Of a DNA stretch of 64,000 nt, positions 17,112 to 26,014 are shown piece by piece (position 1 is the stretch's first letter; each line of letters begins with the position of its first letter). Below the pieces are notes generated by a model. The model saw only the letters and a list, made by a program, of their open reading frames with translations, was not told the DNA's origin and did not search any database. The translations under genes were made by a program, and so were the position numbers. The stretch lies in contig NZ_CP135996.1 in NCBI RefSeq assembly GCF_029211325.2, forward strand, positions 2,604,001 to 2,668,000, given 5' to 3'. The stretch is from Caproicibacterium argilliputei. GTDB lineage: Bacteria > Bacillota > Clostridia > Oscillospirales > Acutalibacteraceae.

Positions 17112-18687
17112 CGGGTTCATCCTTTTTGACAACGATTTCCGCAGGCTTGCCGTCACGGTAGCACACACCGCTGACAAAGCGGCCGTGCGCCCACACGCCG
17201 GTGCGTACAATCCTGCCCTGTACGTCACGCTCCTCACAGGAGCCATCCGCAAAACCGCCGCGGAACGTGCCGGTCAGCGTGCCGCCGCCGGACAGGTGCA
17301 AACAGCCCTGCCCGTGGTAGCAGTCACCGTGCCAGCTGCCGTCATACAAAACTTTCCCATCGTGATACTCGGTGCCGTACCCGTCACGGCGGCCGTCCAG
17401 CCACATCCCATAGTAGGAAAGCGCACCCTCGCCATCAAAGGCTGCGCCGCGGCCAGTGGGGATATTGTTTTCCCACTGCCCGACAAACAGGGAGCCGTCG
17501 CGCGCGCTGAAACTGACACCGATGCCGCTGCGGCGGTTCTGGTGCCAATATCCTGCGTAACAGAGCTTGCCGGACTTATAATAGTACGTACCGAAGCCGT
17601 CGCGCTTGTCGCCTGCGAAGCCGCCCTCATAGGCGGTATAACCGGAGGGCATCTGCGTGCGGCCGCGCCCCTGCCGTCTGCCGTCCTGCAGGGCACCGAA
17701 GTAAAGGTACGTTTCTGTGTCGCTCACCGGAATACGTTTGTCCGGCATCAACGCGTCCGCGCACGGCAGGGCCGGCACGGGGGCAGGCTCCGGCGTGGCG
17801 GGCGCCTGCGGCACCGGCTGAAATACCACTGGCACCGGCGCAACGTCCTCCTCAATAACAGCAGGCTCGTCCGGCGTTTCGGTGTCAATGATGCAGTCCT
17901 CCAGCGCCGGCAGCGCGGGCTGCGGCAGCGGTTCCTCCACTTCCAGCAGCAGCGGGCCGTCCTCGCTTTCCAGCTCCAAATTCAGCTGCGGCGCGGTGGT
18001 CTGGTCCAAAACGTGCTCATTGCGGATAAACTGAAAGGAAATCGGCGTGGCGGGCGTCGCGTCCCAGCCGGGCACGTCCTCCGCTTCCGCGTTGTCACGG
18101 TGGGACGCCGCCGTTTGCCGCGCCGCAAGCTCCTGCTGGGTGCAGTAGTAAAAGCGGCCGTCACCGGTTTCCGCCTCGATGTCCGGCGTGCCCGCTTCGT
18201 TGTCCATCCAAATGCGCGCAGCGTCGGTTTTTTCCATCGGGTACGCGAAAAGGCGGGTGCGGCGGTACTTGCCGATACCGTCGTCATACCGCAGGCAGTT
18301 CAGTTCCTCCCCGACCGGCTCCAGCAAAAGTTCCGGCCGCTTGGGGTTGCCGCGGTAAAAAGAGGAGCGCAGCCAATGGTGGCGGCGGTCAAAGTCCGCT
18401 TTTTCCCGCAAGTCGCCTGCGGTGTCCCAGGTCAGGATGGCATAGCCTTCCTCCCCCATGGGCACCGCACGCTGCAGCACCCTGCCCCCGGCGGTCAATT
18501 CCCACTTCATGGTTCTGCGCGTCATGCGATACCTGGCCTCGTCATTTGCCCCGAATGTCTGTGCAGCCGCCCGGCCGTGCTGCGGCGCGCCGGTTTCAAA
18601 GTAAGCCCGGCGCACCTGTGCCAGCAGTTCACGGTCATCCTCCCGCAGCTGTCTGCTGGTGACGGAATAGAATATTCTGTCGCCCAA
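17098..18687 (-). CDS. MORN-repeat protein
   Basis: About 529 residues. The first 265 show no recognised domain and are mostly hydrophilic with an acidic, Pro-rich stretch. From about 290 come eight or so MORN-type repeats (YEGGFAGDKRDGFGTYYY, YDGSWHGDCYHGQG), a fold used for protein or lipid contacts. The best start is TTG at 18685-18687, 7 nt from GAAGGG; the ATG at 18777 has no ribosome site and lies upstream of the promoter. The gene overlaps the following MBL-fold gene by 14 nt, which suggests the MORN array is a scaffold or partner for that enzyme. No signal peptide, so probably cytoplasmic. Confidence 0.8.
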   Translation of the reverse strand: MGDRIFYSVTSRQLREDDRELLAQVRRAYFETGAPQHGRAAAQTFGANDEARYRMTRRTMKWELTAGGRVLQRAVPMGEEGYAILTWDTAGDLREKADFDRRHHWLRSSFYRGNPKRPELLLEPVGEELNCLRYDDGIGKYRRTRLFAYPMEKTDAARIWMDNEAGTPDIEAETGDGRFYYCTQQELAARQTAASHRDNAEAEDVPGWDATPATPISFQFIRNEHVLDQTTAPQLNLELESEDGPLLLEVEEPLPQPALPALEDCIIDTETPDEPAVIEEDVAPVPVVFQPVPQAPATPEPAPVPALPCADALMPDKRIPVSDTETYLYFGALQDGRRQGRGRTQMPSGYTAYEGGFAGDKRDGFGTYYYKSGKLCYAGYWHQNRRSGIGVSFSARDGSLFVGQWENNIPTGRGAAFDGEGALSYYGMWLDGRRDGYGTEYHDGKVLYDGSWHGDCYHGQGCLHLSGGGTLTGTFRGGFADGSCEERDVQGRIVRTGVWAHGRFVSGVCYRDGKPAEIVVKKDEPDALD

Positions 18688-18726
18688 TTTGGCACCCTTC
18701 TTTCCCCTGTATCCGTATTCTATTTT

Positions 18727-18755
18727 ATTATAGGAAATCCGCGCGGTGTATGCAA
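18727..18755 (-). promoter_or_regulatory. Sigma-A-type promoter of the MORN-MBL pair
   Basis: Minus strand TTGCAT (18750-18755), 17-nt spacer, TATAAT (18727-18732), about 40 nt before the proposed TTG start. Confidence 0.65.
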
Positions 18756-18831
18756 GCGTTTTCCGCCAAAACAACAAAAGGCGCCGTGCGGCACACCTGC
18801 TCTGCCGCGCGGCACCCTTCCGGTTCCGGTT

Positions 18832-19074
18832 TCACATTCTGGCGCTGACCATGTGCCCAACCTCGTCCATCAGGTCGGTCACCGCACGTTTTGCGCGGCC
18901 CGCCCTGCGGCGCAGCTGGCGGTCGTTATCCATTGCCTTGCCCGCGAGCACAACCGCGGCAACGCCCACTGCCACACCAACGCCGATGCCTCTCATCATA
19001 CTTGCCGTGTTTCGAAACATACGCAAAAACCTCCCCGTTAAAATTGCGGTGCTTATCAGAATAAGCCCCATCAT
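18832..19074 (-). CDS. Small membrane protein, unknown function
   Basis: About 80 residues: a short N-terminal hydrophobic stretch (MMGLILISTAIL), a second hydrophobic, glycine-rich segment (GIGVGVAVGVAAVVLAG), then a basic tail with RAGRAKRAVTDLMDEVGHM. This layout resembles small YtxH-like or spore-associated membrane proteins, but no motif fixes the family. The ATG at 19072-19074 is 7 nt from AGGGAGGG; the ATG six bases upstream is too close to that site. It sits just upstream of the MORN promoter on the same strand and may or may not belong with that pair. Confidence 0.6.
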   Translation of the reverse strand: MMGLILISTAILTGRFLRMFRNTASMMRGIGVGVAVGVAAVVLAGKAMDNDRQLRRRAGRAKRAVTDLMDEVGHMVSARM

Positions 19075-19304
19075 CAGCATACCCTCCCTGCTGCATTTTA
19101 TCTGGTGAAAATACTGCGCGGGCTGTCTGCTTTTCCCAGACGCGCCGCTTCCTTCTGTGCAGTAGTCTGCCCGGCGGAAAAGCGCGCATACGGCGGAAAA
19201 TTTTGATACCGGTTCGATTGTGTTGTATAATGCTGTTTTATAGAAGAAAAAGACTGCAGCGCGAAAAAGCTGCACATACTATGAAAAGAAACGGAGATTC
19301 TGCC

Positions 19305-19805
19305 ATGCATACACTGAACCTGGTTCTGGTCGAACCGGAAATCCCCCAGAACACCGGCAACATCGCGCGCACCTGCGCACTGACGGGCGCGCGGCTGCAT
19401 TTAGTAGGGCCGATGGGGTTTCAAATTGACGACCGCAAGCTCAAGCGTGCCGGTCTGGACTACTGGCACCTGCTGGACATTACGTATTACCGCAGTCTGG
19501 ACGAATTCTTTCAAAAAAATGACGGCCCGTATTTCTATTTTTCCACGAAAGCACGTCATATTCACTCGGACGTCTCCTACCCGGACGGTGCCTATCTGGT
19601 GTTCGGCAAAGAAACCGCCGGTCTGCCTGAAGAGCTTCTGAAAGCCAATCCGGACAGCTGCGTGCGCATCCCCATGCGCAACCACCCCGACGCGCGCAGC
19701 CTGAACCTCTCCAACAGCGCCGCCATTGCCGCTTATGAAGTGCTGCGCCAGTGGGGCTATCCAGACCTGCTCTGCGAAGGACAGCTGCACCACCTGCATT
19801 GGTAA
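19305..19805 (+). CDS. trmL: tRNA (cytidine/uridine-2'-O-)-methyltransferase TrmL-like, SPOUT family
   Basis: Methylates the 2'-O of the wobble nucleotide in certain leucine tRNAs using S-adenosylmethionine. The 166-residue protein has the three SPOUT motifs: VEPEIPQNTGNIARTCALTG near the N-terminus, LVFGKETAGLPEELL in the knot, and IPMRNHPDARSLNLSNSAAI near the C-terminus. Length and motifs match E. coli TrmL (157) and Bacillus CspR. The ATG at 19305 follows CGGAG by 8 nt; the earlier in-frame ATG at 19281 has no clear site. It lies alone between a minus-strand small gene and the pgk promoter. Confidence 0.93.
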   Translation: MHTLNLVLVEPEIPQNTGNIARTCALTGARLHLVGPMGFQIDDRKLKRAGLDYWHLLDITYYRSLDEFFQKNDGPYFYFSTKARHIHSDVSYPDGAYLVFGKETAGLPEELLKANPDSCVRIPMRNHPDARSLNLSNSAAIAAYEVLRQWGYPDLLCEGQLHHLHW

Positions 19806-19882
19806 AACAAATAATTGTTGCGTGATTTCCCGTAAAGTTTGTGAAAAAATCAACAATTTTTGCGCAATGTCCCGATAAATCC

Positions 19883-19911
19883 TTGAAAATAGACAGCCTG
19901 TGCTGTATAAT
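19883..19911 (+). promoter_or_regulatory. Sigma-A-type promoter of pgk-tpiA-gpmI
   Basis: TTGAAA (19883-19888), 17-nt spacer, TATAAT (19906-19911), with the start codon about 62 nt beyond the expected transcription start. Confidence 0.8.
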
Positions 19912-19979
19912 TAGCCTGTACTAAAAGGCTTACTACATGGATTCTATTTTTATACCTAATATCAAAAGGAGTGTATCCC

Positions 19980-21176
19980 ATGAACTATCTGAACAAAAAA
20001 ACCGTCGAAGATATTGATGTCGCCGGTAAACGGGTACTCGTCCGCTGCGACTTCAATGTCCCATTTGACAGTGAAGGAAATATCAGCGACACAAAGCGCA
20101 TTGACGGTGCCCTGCCCACCATCAAGTACCTGGTGAACCACAAAGCAAAGGTCATTCTCTGCTCCCATTTGGGCCGCCCGAAGGGCGAGTTCAACATGAA
20201 ATTCTCCCTGGCACCGGTTGCCAAGTGCCTTTCCGAAAAGCTCGGTCAGGAAGTCAAGATGGCAAAAGACGTCATTGGCGAAGACGCCAAGGGCATTGCC
20301 GCTTCGCTGAAAGACGGCGAAGTTGAGCTGCTCGAAAACGTTCGCTTCCACAAGGAAGAGGAAAAGAACGACCCGGCGTTTGCAAAAGAGCTGGCATCCA
20401 TGGCTGACATCTACGTCAACGATGCTTTCGGCACCGCACACCGCGCGCACGCTTCCACCGCCGGTGTGGCAGACTACCTGCCGGCTGTCTGCGGCTACCT
20501 CATCCAGAAGGAAATCACCGTGATGGGCACAGCCCTGCAGGACCCGAAGCGTCCGTTTGTTGCCATTCTCGGCGGTGCAAAGGTTTCTGATAAAATCGGC
20601 GTCATCACCAACCTGCTTGATAAAGTGGACACCCTCATCATCGGCGGCGCTATGGCTTACACTTTTATGAATGCACTGGGTTACAGCATCGGCTCTTCCC
20701 TGTGTGAAAAAGACAAGATCGACACTGCCAAAGATATCATGGCAAAGGCCAAGGAAAAGGACGTCAAATTCCTGATTCCGCTTGACAATGTGGTTGCAAA
20801 GGAATATGCTGAGAATGCCGAATTCCAGACCATTCCTTCCGACTGTATCCCGGACGGCTGGATGGGACTGGACATTGGCCCGAAAACACGCGAAGCGTTC
20901 GCACAGGCAATCCGCGGCGCAGGCACCGTGGTGTGGAACGGCCCGATGGGCGTTTCTGAATGGAAAAACTTTGCAGCCGGCACCATTGCCGTTGCGAAGG
21001 CAGTTGCGGAAAGCAACGCGATTTCCATTATCGGCGGCGGCGACTCCGCAGCGGCAGTCGAAAACCTCGGCTTTGCCGACAAGATGACGCACATTTCCAC
21101 AGGCGGCGGCGCCTCCCTCGAATTCCTCGAAGGAAAGGTTTTGCCCGGCATTGCCTGCCTGAACGATAAAGATTAA
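19980..21176 (+). CDS. pgk: Phosphoglycerate kinase
   Basis: Transfers phosphate from 1,3-bisphosphoglycerate to ADP, the first ATP-yielding step of lower glycolysis. The 398-residue protein shows [19 protein letters not shown] at the N-terminus, [10 protein letters not shown], a helix with [13 protein letters not shown], and the nucleotide loop [13 protein letters not shown] near the C-terminus. The ATG at 19980 is 9 nt from AAAAGGA; a GTG three codons upstream overlaps that site and is less likely. First gene of a plus-strand run with tpiA and gpmI, with a hairpin in the gap to tpiA that may lower downstream expression. Confidence 0.98.
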   Translation: MNYLNKKTVEDIDVAGKRVLVRCDFNVPFDSEGNISDTKRIDGALPTIKYLVNHKAKVILCSHLGRPKGEFNMKFSLAPVAKCLSEKLGQEVKMAKDVIGEDAKGIAASLKDGEVELLENVRFHKEEEKNDPAFAKELASMADIYVNDAFGTAHRAHASTAGVADYLPAVCGYLIQKEITVMGTALQDPKRPFVAILGGAKVSDKIGVITNLLDKVDTLIIGGAMAYTFMNALGYSIGSSLCEKDKIDTAKDIMAKAKEKDVKFLIPLDNVVAKEYAENAEFQTIPSDCIPDGWMGLDIGPKTREAFAQAIRGAGTVVWNGPMGVSEWKNFAAGTIAVAKAVAESNAISIIGGGDSAAAVENLGFADKMTHISTGGGASLEFLEGKVLPGIACLNDKD

Positions 21177-21186
21177 TTCTGCCGCA

Positions 21187-21214
21187 AGGGGCGGGGCTGA
21201 GCCCCGTCCCTTTT
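21187..21214 (+). terminator. Terminator-like hairpin between pgk and tpiA
   Basis: An 11-bp stem (21187-21197 with 21201-21211, one G-U pair, 3-nt loop TGA) runs into TTTTGTGTTTTC. It lies 10 nt after the pgk stop. As no promoter is evident before tpiA, it probably acts as a partial terminator or 3'-end stabiliser. Confidence 0.7.
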
Positions 21215-21273
21215 GTGTTTTCAAAATGAATTCTGCGGGCGTGCCCGCACATACAGGAAAAGGAGCGATTCTC

Positions 21274-22044
21274 ATGAAGAAAGCAATCCGCAAGGCTGTC
21301 ATCGCCGGAAACTGGAAAATGAACAAAACCCCCGCAGAGGCCAAAGTGCTGCTGGAGGGAATCAAACCGCTGGTAAAAGACGCCGGCTGCGGCGTTGTCT
21401 GCTGCGTACCGTACGTAGACCTGCCCGTCGTGCTGGAAGCTGCCAAAGGCACAAACATTGGCGTCGGTGCGGAAAACTGCCACTGGGAAAAAAGCGGCGC
21501 CTACACCGGCGAAGTTTCCGCTGAAATGCTCGCCTCCATGGGGGTTCAGTATGTCATTATCGGCCACAGTGAACGCCGTCAGTACTTCGGTGAAACCGAT
21601 GAAACCGTCAACAAGCGTGTTCGTGCCGCACTGGATGCCGGTCTGACCGTCATTCTCTGCGTGGGCGAAAGCCTGCAGCAGCGCGAGCAGGGCATTACCG
21701 GCGAGCTGGTTGCCATGCAGACCAAAATTGCGCTGGGCGGCGTTTCCAAAGAGGAACTGTCCCGCATCATCATCGCTTATGAACCTATCTGGGCCATCGG
21801 CACCGGTAAAACCGCAACCAGCGAGCAGGCAAACGAAGTCTGCAAAACCATCCGCGATACCGTTGCCGCTGTTTATGACAAATCCGCCGCAGACGCTCTG
21901 ACCATTCAGTACGGCGGCTCAATGAAGCCTGCCAATGCGGCAGAACTGCTTGCACAGCCGGATGTTGACGGCGGACTCATCGGCGGTGCTTCCCTGAAGC
22001 CGGAAGACTTCGCTGCCATCGTCAAGGCTGCAACCGAGGGCTGA
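21274..22044 (+). CDS. tpiA: Triosephosphate isomerase
   Basis: Interconverts dihydroxyacetone phosphate and glyceraldehyde-3-phosphate. The 256-residue protein carries the full active site: Lys15 in AGNWKMNK, His98 in IIGHSERRQYFGE, and Glu170 in AYEPIWAIGTGKTAT, plus the phosphate-binding YGGSMKP near the C-terminus. The ATG at 21274 follows AAAGGAG by 8 nt; an in-frame ATG at 21226 lacks a site. It lies 97 nt after pgk, past a hairpin, and 46 nt before gpmI, consistent with one transcript. Confidence 0.98.
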   Translation: MKKAIRKAVIAGNWKMNKTPAEAKVLLEGIKPLVKDAGCGVVCCVPYVDLPVVLEAAKGTNIGVGAENCHWEKSGAYTGEVSAEMLASMGVQYVIIGHSERRQYFGETDETVNKRVRAALDAGLTVILCVGESLQQREQGITGELVAMQTKIALGGVSKEELSRIIIAYEPIWAIGTGKTATSEQANEVCKTIRDTVAAVYDKSAADALTIQYGGSMKPANAAELLAQPDVDGGLIGGASLKPEDFAAIVKAATEG

Positions 22045-22090
22045 ACCCAGCCCGAAACGAACTGACTTACACACAGAAAGGATACAAACT

Positions 22091-23605
22091 ATGGCAAAAA
22101 AACCGGTTATCCTGATGATTATGGACGGCTTCGGCATTGCTCCAAAAGAGGGCAACGCCATCGCCGCCGCTAAGAAACCGAACCTCGACCGTCTGTTTGC
22201 CGCCAACCCGGTTACACACATTGGTGCTTCCGGCCTGAATGTGGGCCTGCCGGACGGGCAGATGGGCAACAGTGAAGTCGGCCACACCAACATGGGCGCC
22301 GGCCGCGTTGTTTATCAGGAGCTTACCCGCATTACCAAGTCCATTGAGGACGGCGATTTCTACACGAATCCCGCCTTTGCAAAAGCTGTTGAAAACTGCA
22401 AAGCACACGACAGTGCCCTGCACATTTTCGGCCTGCTTTCCTCCGGCGGCGTACACAGCCACCTGACACATATCTTCGCGCTGGTAGAACTGGCCAAGCG
22501 TGCAGGACTGAAAAAAGTTTATCTGCACGCCTTTTTGGACGGCCGTGACGTGCCGCCGAAGTCCGGCAAGGATTTCCTGACACAGTGCGACGCAAAGCTC
22601 CAGGAAATCGGCGTCGGCAAGATTGCCACAGTCGCCGGCCGCTACTACGCCATGGACCGCGACAAAAACTGGGACCGCCTGAGCAAGGCTTACGCCGCCA
22701 TGGTTTACGGCGTGGGAGAAACCGCCGCAACCGCAGAGGAAGCGGTTCAGAATTCCTATGACAAGAATGTTACGGACGAATTCGTTCTGCCCGCCGTAAT
22801 CGACAAAGCCGGCACCGTGAAGGCCAATGACTCCGTCATCTTCGCAAACTTCCGTCCTGACCGTGCCCGGCAGATTACCCGCGCGTTCGTTGACCCCGCA
22901 TTTGACGGCTTTGAACGCAAAAACGGCTGCTTCCCGGTCACCTTTGTCACCATGGCGCAGTACGATGCTGAAATGCCGAATGTTACCGTCGCATTCCCGC
23001 CGGAAAAGTTGGTCAACACGCTGGGCGAATATATCTCTAACCACGGCATGAAACAGCTGCGCATTGCCGAAACCGAAAAGTACGCGCATGTGACGTTCTT
23101 TTTTAACGGCGGCGTGGAAGAGCCGTATCCGGGTGAAGACCGCATTCTGGTCAAATCCCCCAAAGTGGCAACCTATGACCTGCAGCCGGAAATGAGCGCA
23201 CCGGAAGTCACCGCAAAGCTGGTGGATGCCATTCATTCCGGTAAATACGATATGATTATCCTCAACTTCGCGAACTGCGATATGGTTGGTCACACCGGCG
23301 TGTTTGAAGCCGCTGTGAAAGCCGTGGAAACCGTAGACACCTGCGTCGGTAAAGTCACAGACGCCATTGCGGACATGGGCGGCGTCGCGCTGATTACCGC
23401 AGACCACGGCAACGCGGATAAAATGGTGGACAAGGACGGCAAGCCCTTTACCGCACACACCACCAACCCGGTTCCGTTCTGCGTAGTCGGCTATCCCTGC
23501 AAACTGCGTGAGGGCGGCTGCCTGGCAGACATTGCCCCAACCATGCTGCAGATCATGGGTCTGCCGCAGCCGAAAGAAATGACCGGAAAAAGCCTGATTC
23601 AGTAA
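22091..23605 (+). CDS. gpmI: 2,3-Bisphosphoglycerate-independent phosphoglycerate mutase
   Basis: Converts 3-phosphoglycerate to 2-phosphoglycerate using two Mn ions and a phosphoserine. The 504-residue protein has IMDGFGIAP (metal-binding Asp12), the phosphoserine motif GQMGNSEVGHTNMGAGR (Ser61), FLDGRDVPPKS, and ITADHGNADKM near the C-terminus. This matches the alkaline-phosphatase-superfamily iPGM of spore formers, where the Mn and pH dependence keeps 3-phosphoglycerate stored in the dormant spore. AGAAAGGA lies 8 nt before the ATG. Last gene of the pgk run; enolase is not in the window. Confidence 0.98.
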   Translation: MAKKPVILMIMDGFGIAPKEGNAIAAAKKPNLDRLFAANPVTHIGASGLNVGLPDGQMGNSEVGHTNMGAGRVVYQELTRITKSIEDGDFYTNPAFAKAVENCKAHDSALHIFGLLSSGGVHSHLTHIFALVELAKRAGLKKVYLHAFLDGRDVPPKSGKDFLTQCDAKLQEIGVGKIATVAGRYYAMDRDKNWDRLSKAYAAMVYGVGETAATAEEAVQNSYDKNVTDEFVLPAVIDKAGTVKANDSVIFANFRPDRARQITRAFVDPAFDGFERKNGCFPVTFVTMAQYDAEMPNVTVAFPPEKLVNTLGEYISNHGMKQLRIAETEKYAHVTFFFNGGVEEPYPGEDRILVKSPKVATYDLQPEMSAPEVTAKLVDAIHSGKYDMIILNFANCDMVGHTGVFEAAVKAVETVDTCVGKVTDAIADMGGVALITADHGNADKMVDKDGKPFTAHTTNPVPFCVVGYPCKLREGGCLADIAPTMLQIMGLPQPKEMTGKSLIQ

Positions 23606-23655
23606 GCTCGCTTTCCTTTGGCAGACTGAAAGCAAGTCTTCCCTAAATGATACAG

Positions 23656-23703
23656 AAAAAGCATCCTTCTACGAAAAAAAATCGTAAAGGGATGCTTTTT
23701 ATT
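23656..23703. terminator. Bidirectional terminator between gpmI and abfA
   Basis: AAAAAGCATCC (23656-23666) pairs with GGATGCTTTTT (23690-23700), with an extra inner pairing TACGA/TCGTA. T runs follow on both strands, so it can serve the two convergent genes. Confidence 0.85.
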
Positions 23704-23734
23704 ATTTATACCCTAGTAACTCCAAAAAGGGTTT

Positions 23735-25207
23735 TTACTCGACTGTAATTTCCACAATGCTGCACGCCGGCATGGTAAAGGTAAGCGTTTCGCCCTTGAC
23801 CGTAACCTTGTCAAACGGTTCCGGCTGTACGGCATTCGGTGCATCAAAGGTGTTGTGCGCATCCATCGCGCCGGCCAGGATACGTGCGCTGACCTTTCCG
23901 GCTTCCTTGTTAAGCAGGCGGCACTCCACCGGCTCGGAACCAGTCAGGGAGGTGTTAGCCGCTGTGAGGTGCAACACGCCCTTTTCATCGACGGAAGCGG
24001 AAACACTGAGCTGCGGGAATTCCTCGCCCTCAGTGCCAATCTGTGCAGACTCAACGAAGCTGTCCACCAACTCCGCATCCTGATGTGCCTTGTAAAGGTC
24101 AAACACATGGTAGGTTGGCGTCAGCAGCATCTTGTCGCCCTCTGTCAGGATAACTGCCTGCAGCACGTTAACCATCTGCGCAATATTTGCCATAACAACG
24201 CGGTCGCTGTGCTGGTTAAAGATGTTCAGTGTCAGCGCGGCAACCATCGCGTCGCGCATGGTGTTTTGCTGATACAGAAAGCCCGGATTCGTGCCCGGCT
24301 CCACGTCGTACCAAGTGCCCCACTCGTCGACAATCAGACCCACACGGTGCTTCGGGTCATATTTATTCATCACCTGCGTGTGGTTGGAAATCAGTTCCTC
24401 CATGAACAGGGCTTTTTTCAGAGTGTCGTAATACTGCGCCTCGTCAAAACCGGTCGCGTGCCCCTTTTTCTCCCAAGTGCCCGGTACGGTGTAGTAGTGC
24501 AGAGTCAACGCGTCCATGAACGGGCCTGCACTCGCCATGACTTTGTCTGTCCAGTTGTAATCCGCGCCGTTCGGGCCGCAGGCAATGCGGCACAGCTTGT
24601 TTTCCCCGTAGTTGCGCGCAAAGGTCTGGTACCGGCGGAACAGATCCGCATAATACTCCGGACGCATATTGCCGCCGCAGCCCCAGTTTTCGTTGCCAAC
24701 ACCAAAGTATTTGACACCCCACGGCTTTTCACTGCCATTCGCCTTGCGCAGTTCTGTCATCGGCGAAAGGCCGTCAAAGTTCATGTACTCAACCCACTCG
24801 CTCATTTCCTGCACCGTGCCGGAGCCGACATTTCCGTTTACATACGGCTGGCAGCCCAGCTGGCGGCAGAGCTCCATAAATTCATGGGTACCAAAGGAAT
24901 TGTCCTCAGTAACGCCGCCCCAGTTGGTGTTGACCATCCTTTTGCGGGTTTCTTTCGGACCGATGCCGTCTTTCCAGTGGTACTCATCCGCAAAACAGCC
25001 GCCCGGCCAGCGCAGAACCGGCACCTGAATGTTGCGCAGCGCCTCGACAACATCTTTGCGCATACCGTTTTCATTTGGAATCTTCGCGTTTTCCCCTACA
25101 AAGACGCCGTTGTAAATGCACCGGCCCAGGTGCTCGGAAAAATGGCCGTAAATATTGCGATTGATCTTGCTTTTTTTGCGGGCTGCATCAATAGTGATTT
25201 TGCTCAT
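23735..25207 (-). CDS. abfA: Alpha-L-arabinofuranosidase, GH51, intracellular
   Basis: Releases terminal arabinofuranose from arabino-oligosaccharides taken up by the cell. 490 residues, no signal peptide. Both catalytic carboxylates are visible: acid/base Glu173 in [12 protein letters not shown] and nucleophile Glu295 in [11 protein letters not shown], nearly the same positions as in the Geobacillus GH51 enzyme. Other family motifs are [17 protein letters not shown] and [19 protein letters not shown]. The ATG at 25205-25207 is 12 nt from AAAGGAG, slightly long. It has its own promoter and no sugar transporter or araBAD genes beside it, so it is a lone plant-fibre gene. Confidence 0.96.
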   Translation of the reverse strand: MSKITIDAARKKSKINRNIYGHFSEHLGRCIYNGVFVGENAKIPNENGMRKDVVEALRNIQVPVLRWPGGCFADEYHWKDGIGPKETRKRMVNTNWGGVTEDNSFGTHEFMELCRQLGCQPYVNGNVGSGTVQEMSEWVEYMNFDGLSPMTELRKANGSEKPWGVKYFGVGNENWGCGGNMRPEYYADLFRRYQTFARNYGENKLCRIACGPNGADYNWTDKVMASAGPFMDALTLHYYTVPGTWEKKGHATGFDEAQYYDTLKKALFMEELISNHTQVMNKYDPKHRVGLIVDEWGTWYDVEPGTNPGFLYQQNTMRDAMVAALTLNIFNQHSDRVVMANIAQMVNVLQAVILTEGDKMLLTPTYHVFDLYKAHQDAELVDSFVESAQIGTEGEEFPQLSVSASVDEKGVLHLTAANTSLTGSEPVECRLLNKEAGKVSARILAGAMDAHNTFDAPNAVQPEPFDKVTVKGETLTFTMPACSIVEITVE

Positions 25208-25300
25208 CTTTCAATGACACTCCTTTTCCTGCATCAAAATAGTTACTGACAAATGCAGGTTCCCTTCCGGAAAGCACGCCGTATTTGTCCGTATGAGTTT

Positions 25301-25329
25301 AGTATATTGCTTCTGTCCTGTATTTACAA
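25301..25329 (-). promoter_or_regulatory. Sigma-A-type promoter of abfA
   Basis: Minus strand TTGTAA (25324-25329), 17-nt spacer, TATACT (25301-25306), with a leader of about 85 nt. No obvious palindromic operator overlaps it. Confidence 0.7.
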
Positions 25330-25447
25330 GGCGGGCTGCGCATTTTCTTCTCCGAAAATTGGAAGCTGATTTTATGCAATTGCAACAAATCGGAAGACTC
25401 TGTCAGCGGTCAGTAGCGCACACCTCCGTAAGAACGTGCAAAATCGA

Positions 25448-25476
25448 TTGCAACTGCAGGCAACCTGTGCCATAAT
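25448..25476 (+). promoter_or_regulatory. Sigma-A-type promoter of the CYTH gene
   Basis: TTGCAA (25448-25453), 17-nt spacer, CATAAT (25471-25476), about 35 nt before the start codon. Confidence 0.6.
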
Positions 25477-25516
25477 AAGAGAAACAGTGCCGCCGCGGCG
25501 GCAGGGAGGCAGTCGA

Positions 25517-25987
25517 ATGGAAATTGAACGCAAATGGCTGATGGAGGCAAAACCGCAGGGCTTTCCGGTTCTGGAGGAGGCAGTGGTGTACCAAGGGTAT
25601 CTTTGCACTCGGCCAACCGTGCGCATCCGCAGCAAAACCTGCGGCGGGCAAACCGGCTACCGCCTGTGCATCAAGGGCAAGGGCACGCTGGTGCGGGAAG
25701 AAATCGAGTTGGATCTGCCACCGGAAAAATTCGAGGCGCTTTCCCGCCTGCTGACACAGCCGATGATTCGCAAGGACTACACGGTGTTTGCCCTGCCCGA
25801 CGGGCTGCGACTGGAATACAGCGAAGTGGACACCGGCAAGCCGGGGGCTTTCGCTTATGCAGAAGTGGAATTTTCCAGTGTGGAAGCCGCGCACGCCTTT
25901 CGCGCACCCGCCTGCCTTGGCCGCGAGGTCACAGAGGAGCCGGGCTGGACGATGGCGGACTACTGGAACAAATGCGTGCAGGCTTAA
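25517..25987 (+). CDS. CYTH-domain protein (triphosphate tunnel metalloenzyme)
   Basis: A 156-residue protein of the CYTH superfamily, whose members bind triphosphate substrates in a beta tunnel; bacterial members are often inorganic tripolyphosphatases. The ExExK-type signature MEIERKWL stands at the N-terminus, followed by strands rich in charged residues that should line the tunnel (TVRIRSKT, YRLCIKGKG, REEIELDL, YAEVEF). The ATG at 25517 is 7 nt from GGGAGG; an earlier in-frame ATG at 25436 lies upstream of the promoter. It precedes the dipeptidase gene by 27 nt and is probably co-transcribed. Substrate not resolvable from sequence. Confidence 0.88.
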   Translation: MEIERKWLMEAKPQGFPVLEEAVVYQGYLCTRPTVRIRSKTCGGQTGYRLCIKGKGTLVREEIELDLPPEKFEALSRLLTQPMIRKDYTVFALPDGLRLEYSEVDTGKPGAFAYAEVEFSSVEAAHAFRAPACLGREVTEEPGWTMADYWNKCVQA

Positions 25988-26014
25988 CAATCAGGTTTAT
26001 CGGGAGGGATGACC

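Noticed and set aside
19813..19858. AATTGTTG...CAACAATT inverted repeat after trmL, upstream of the pgk promoter
   Set aside because: Only 8 A/T-rich pairs with a 30-nt loop. Could be a weak terminator or operator, but not above chance by eye.
25379..25454. ATTGCAAC occurring twice upstream of the CYTH gene
   Set aside because: Eight-base repeat with non-helical spacing, one copy overlapping the -35 box; likely chance.
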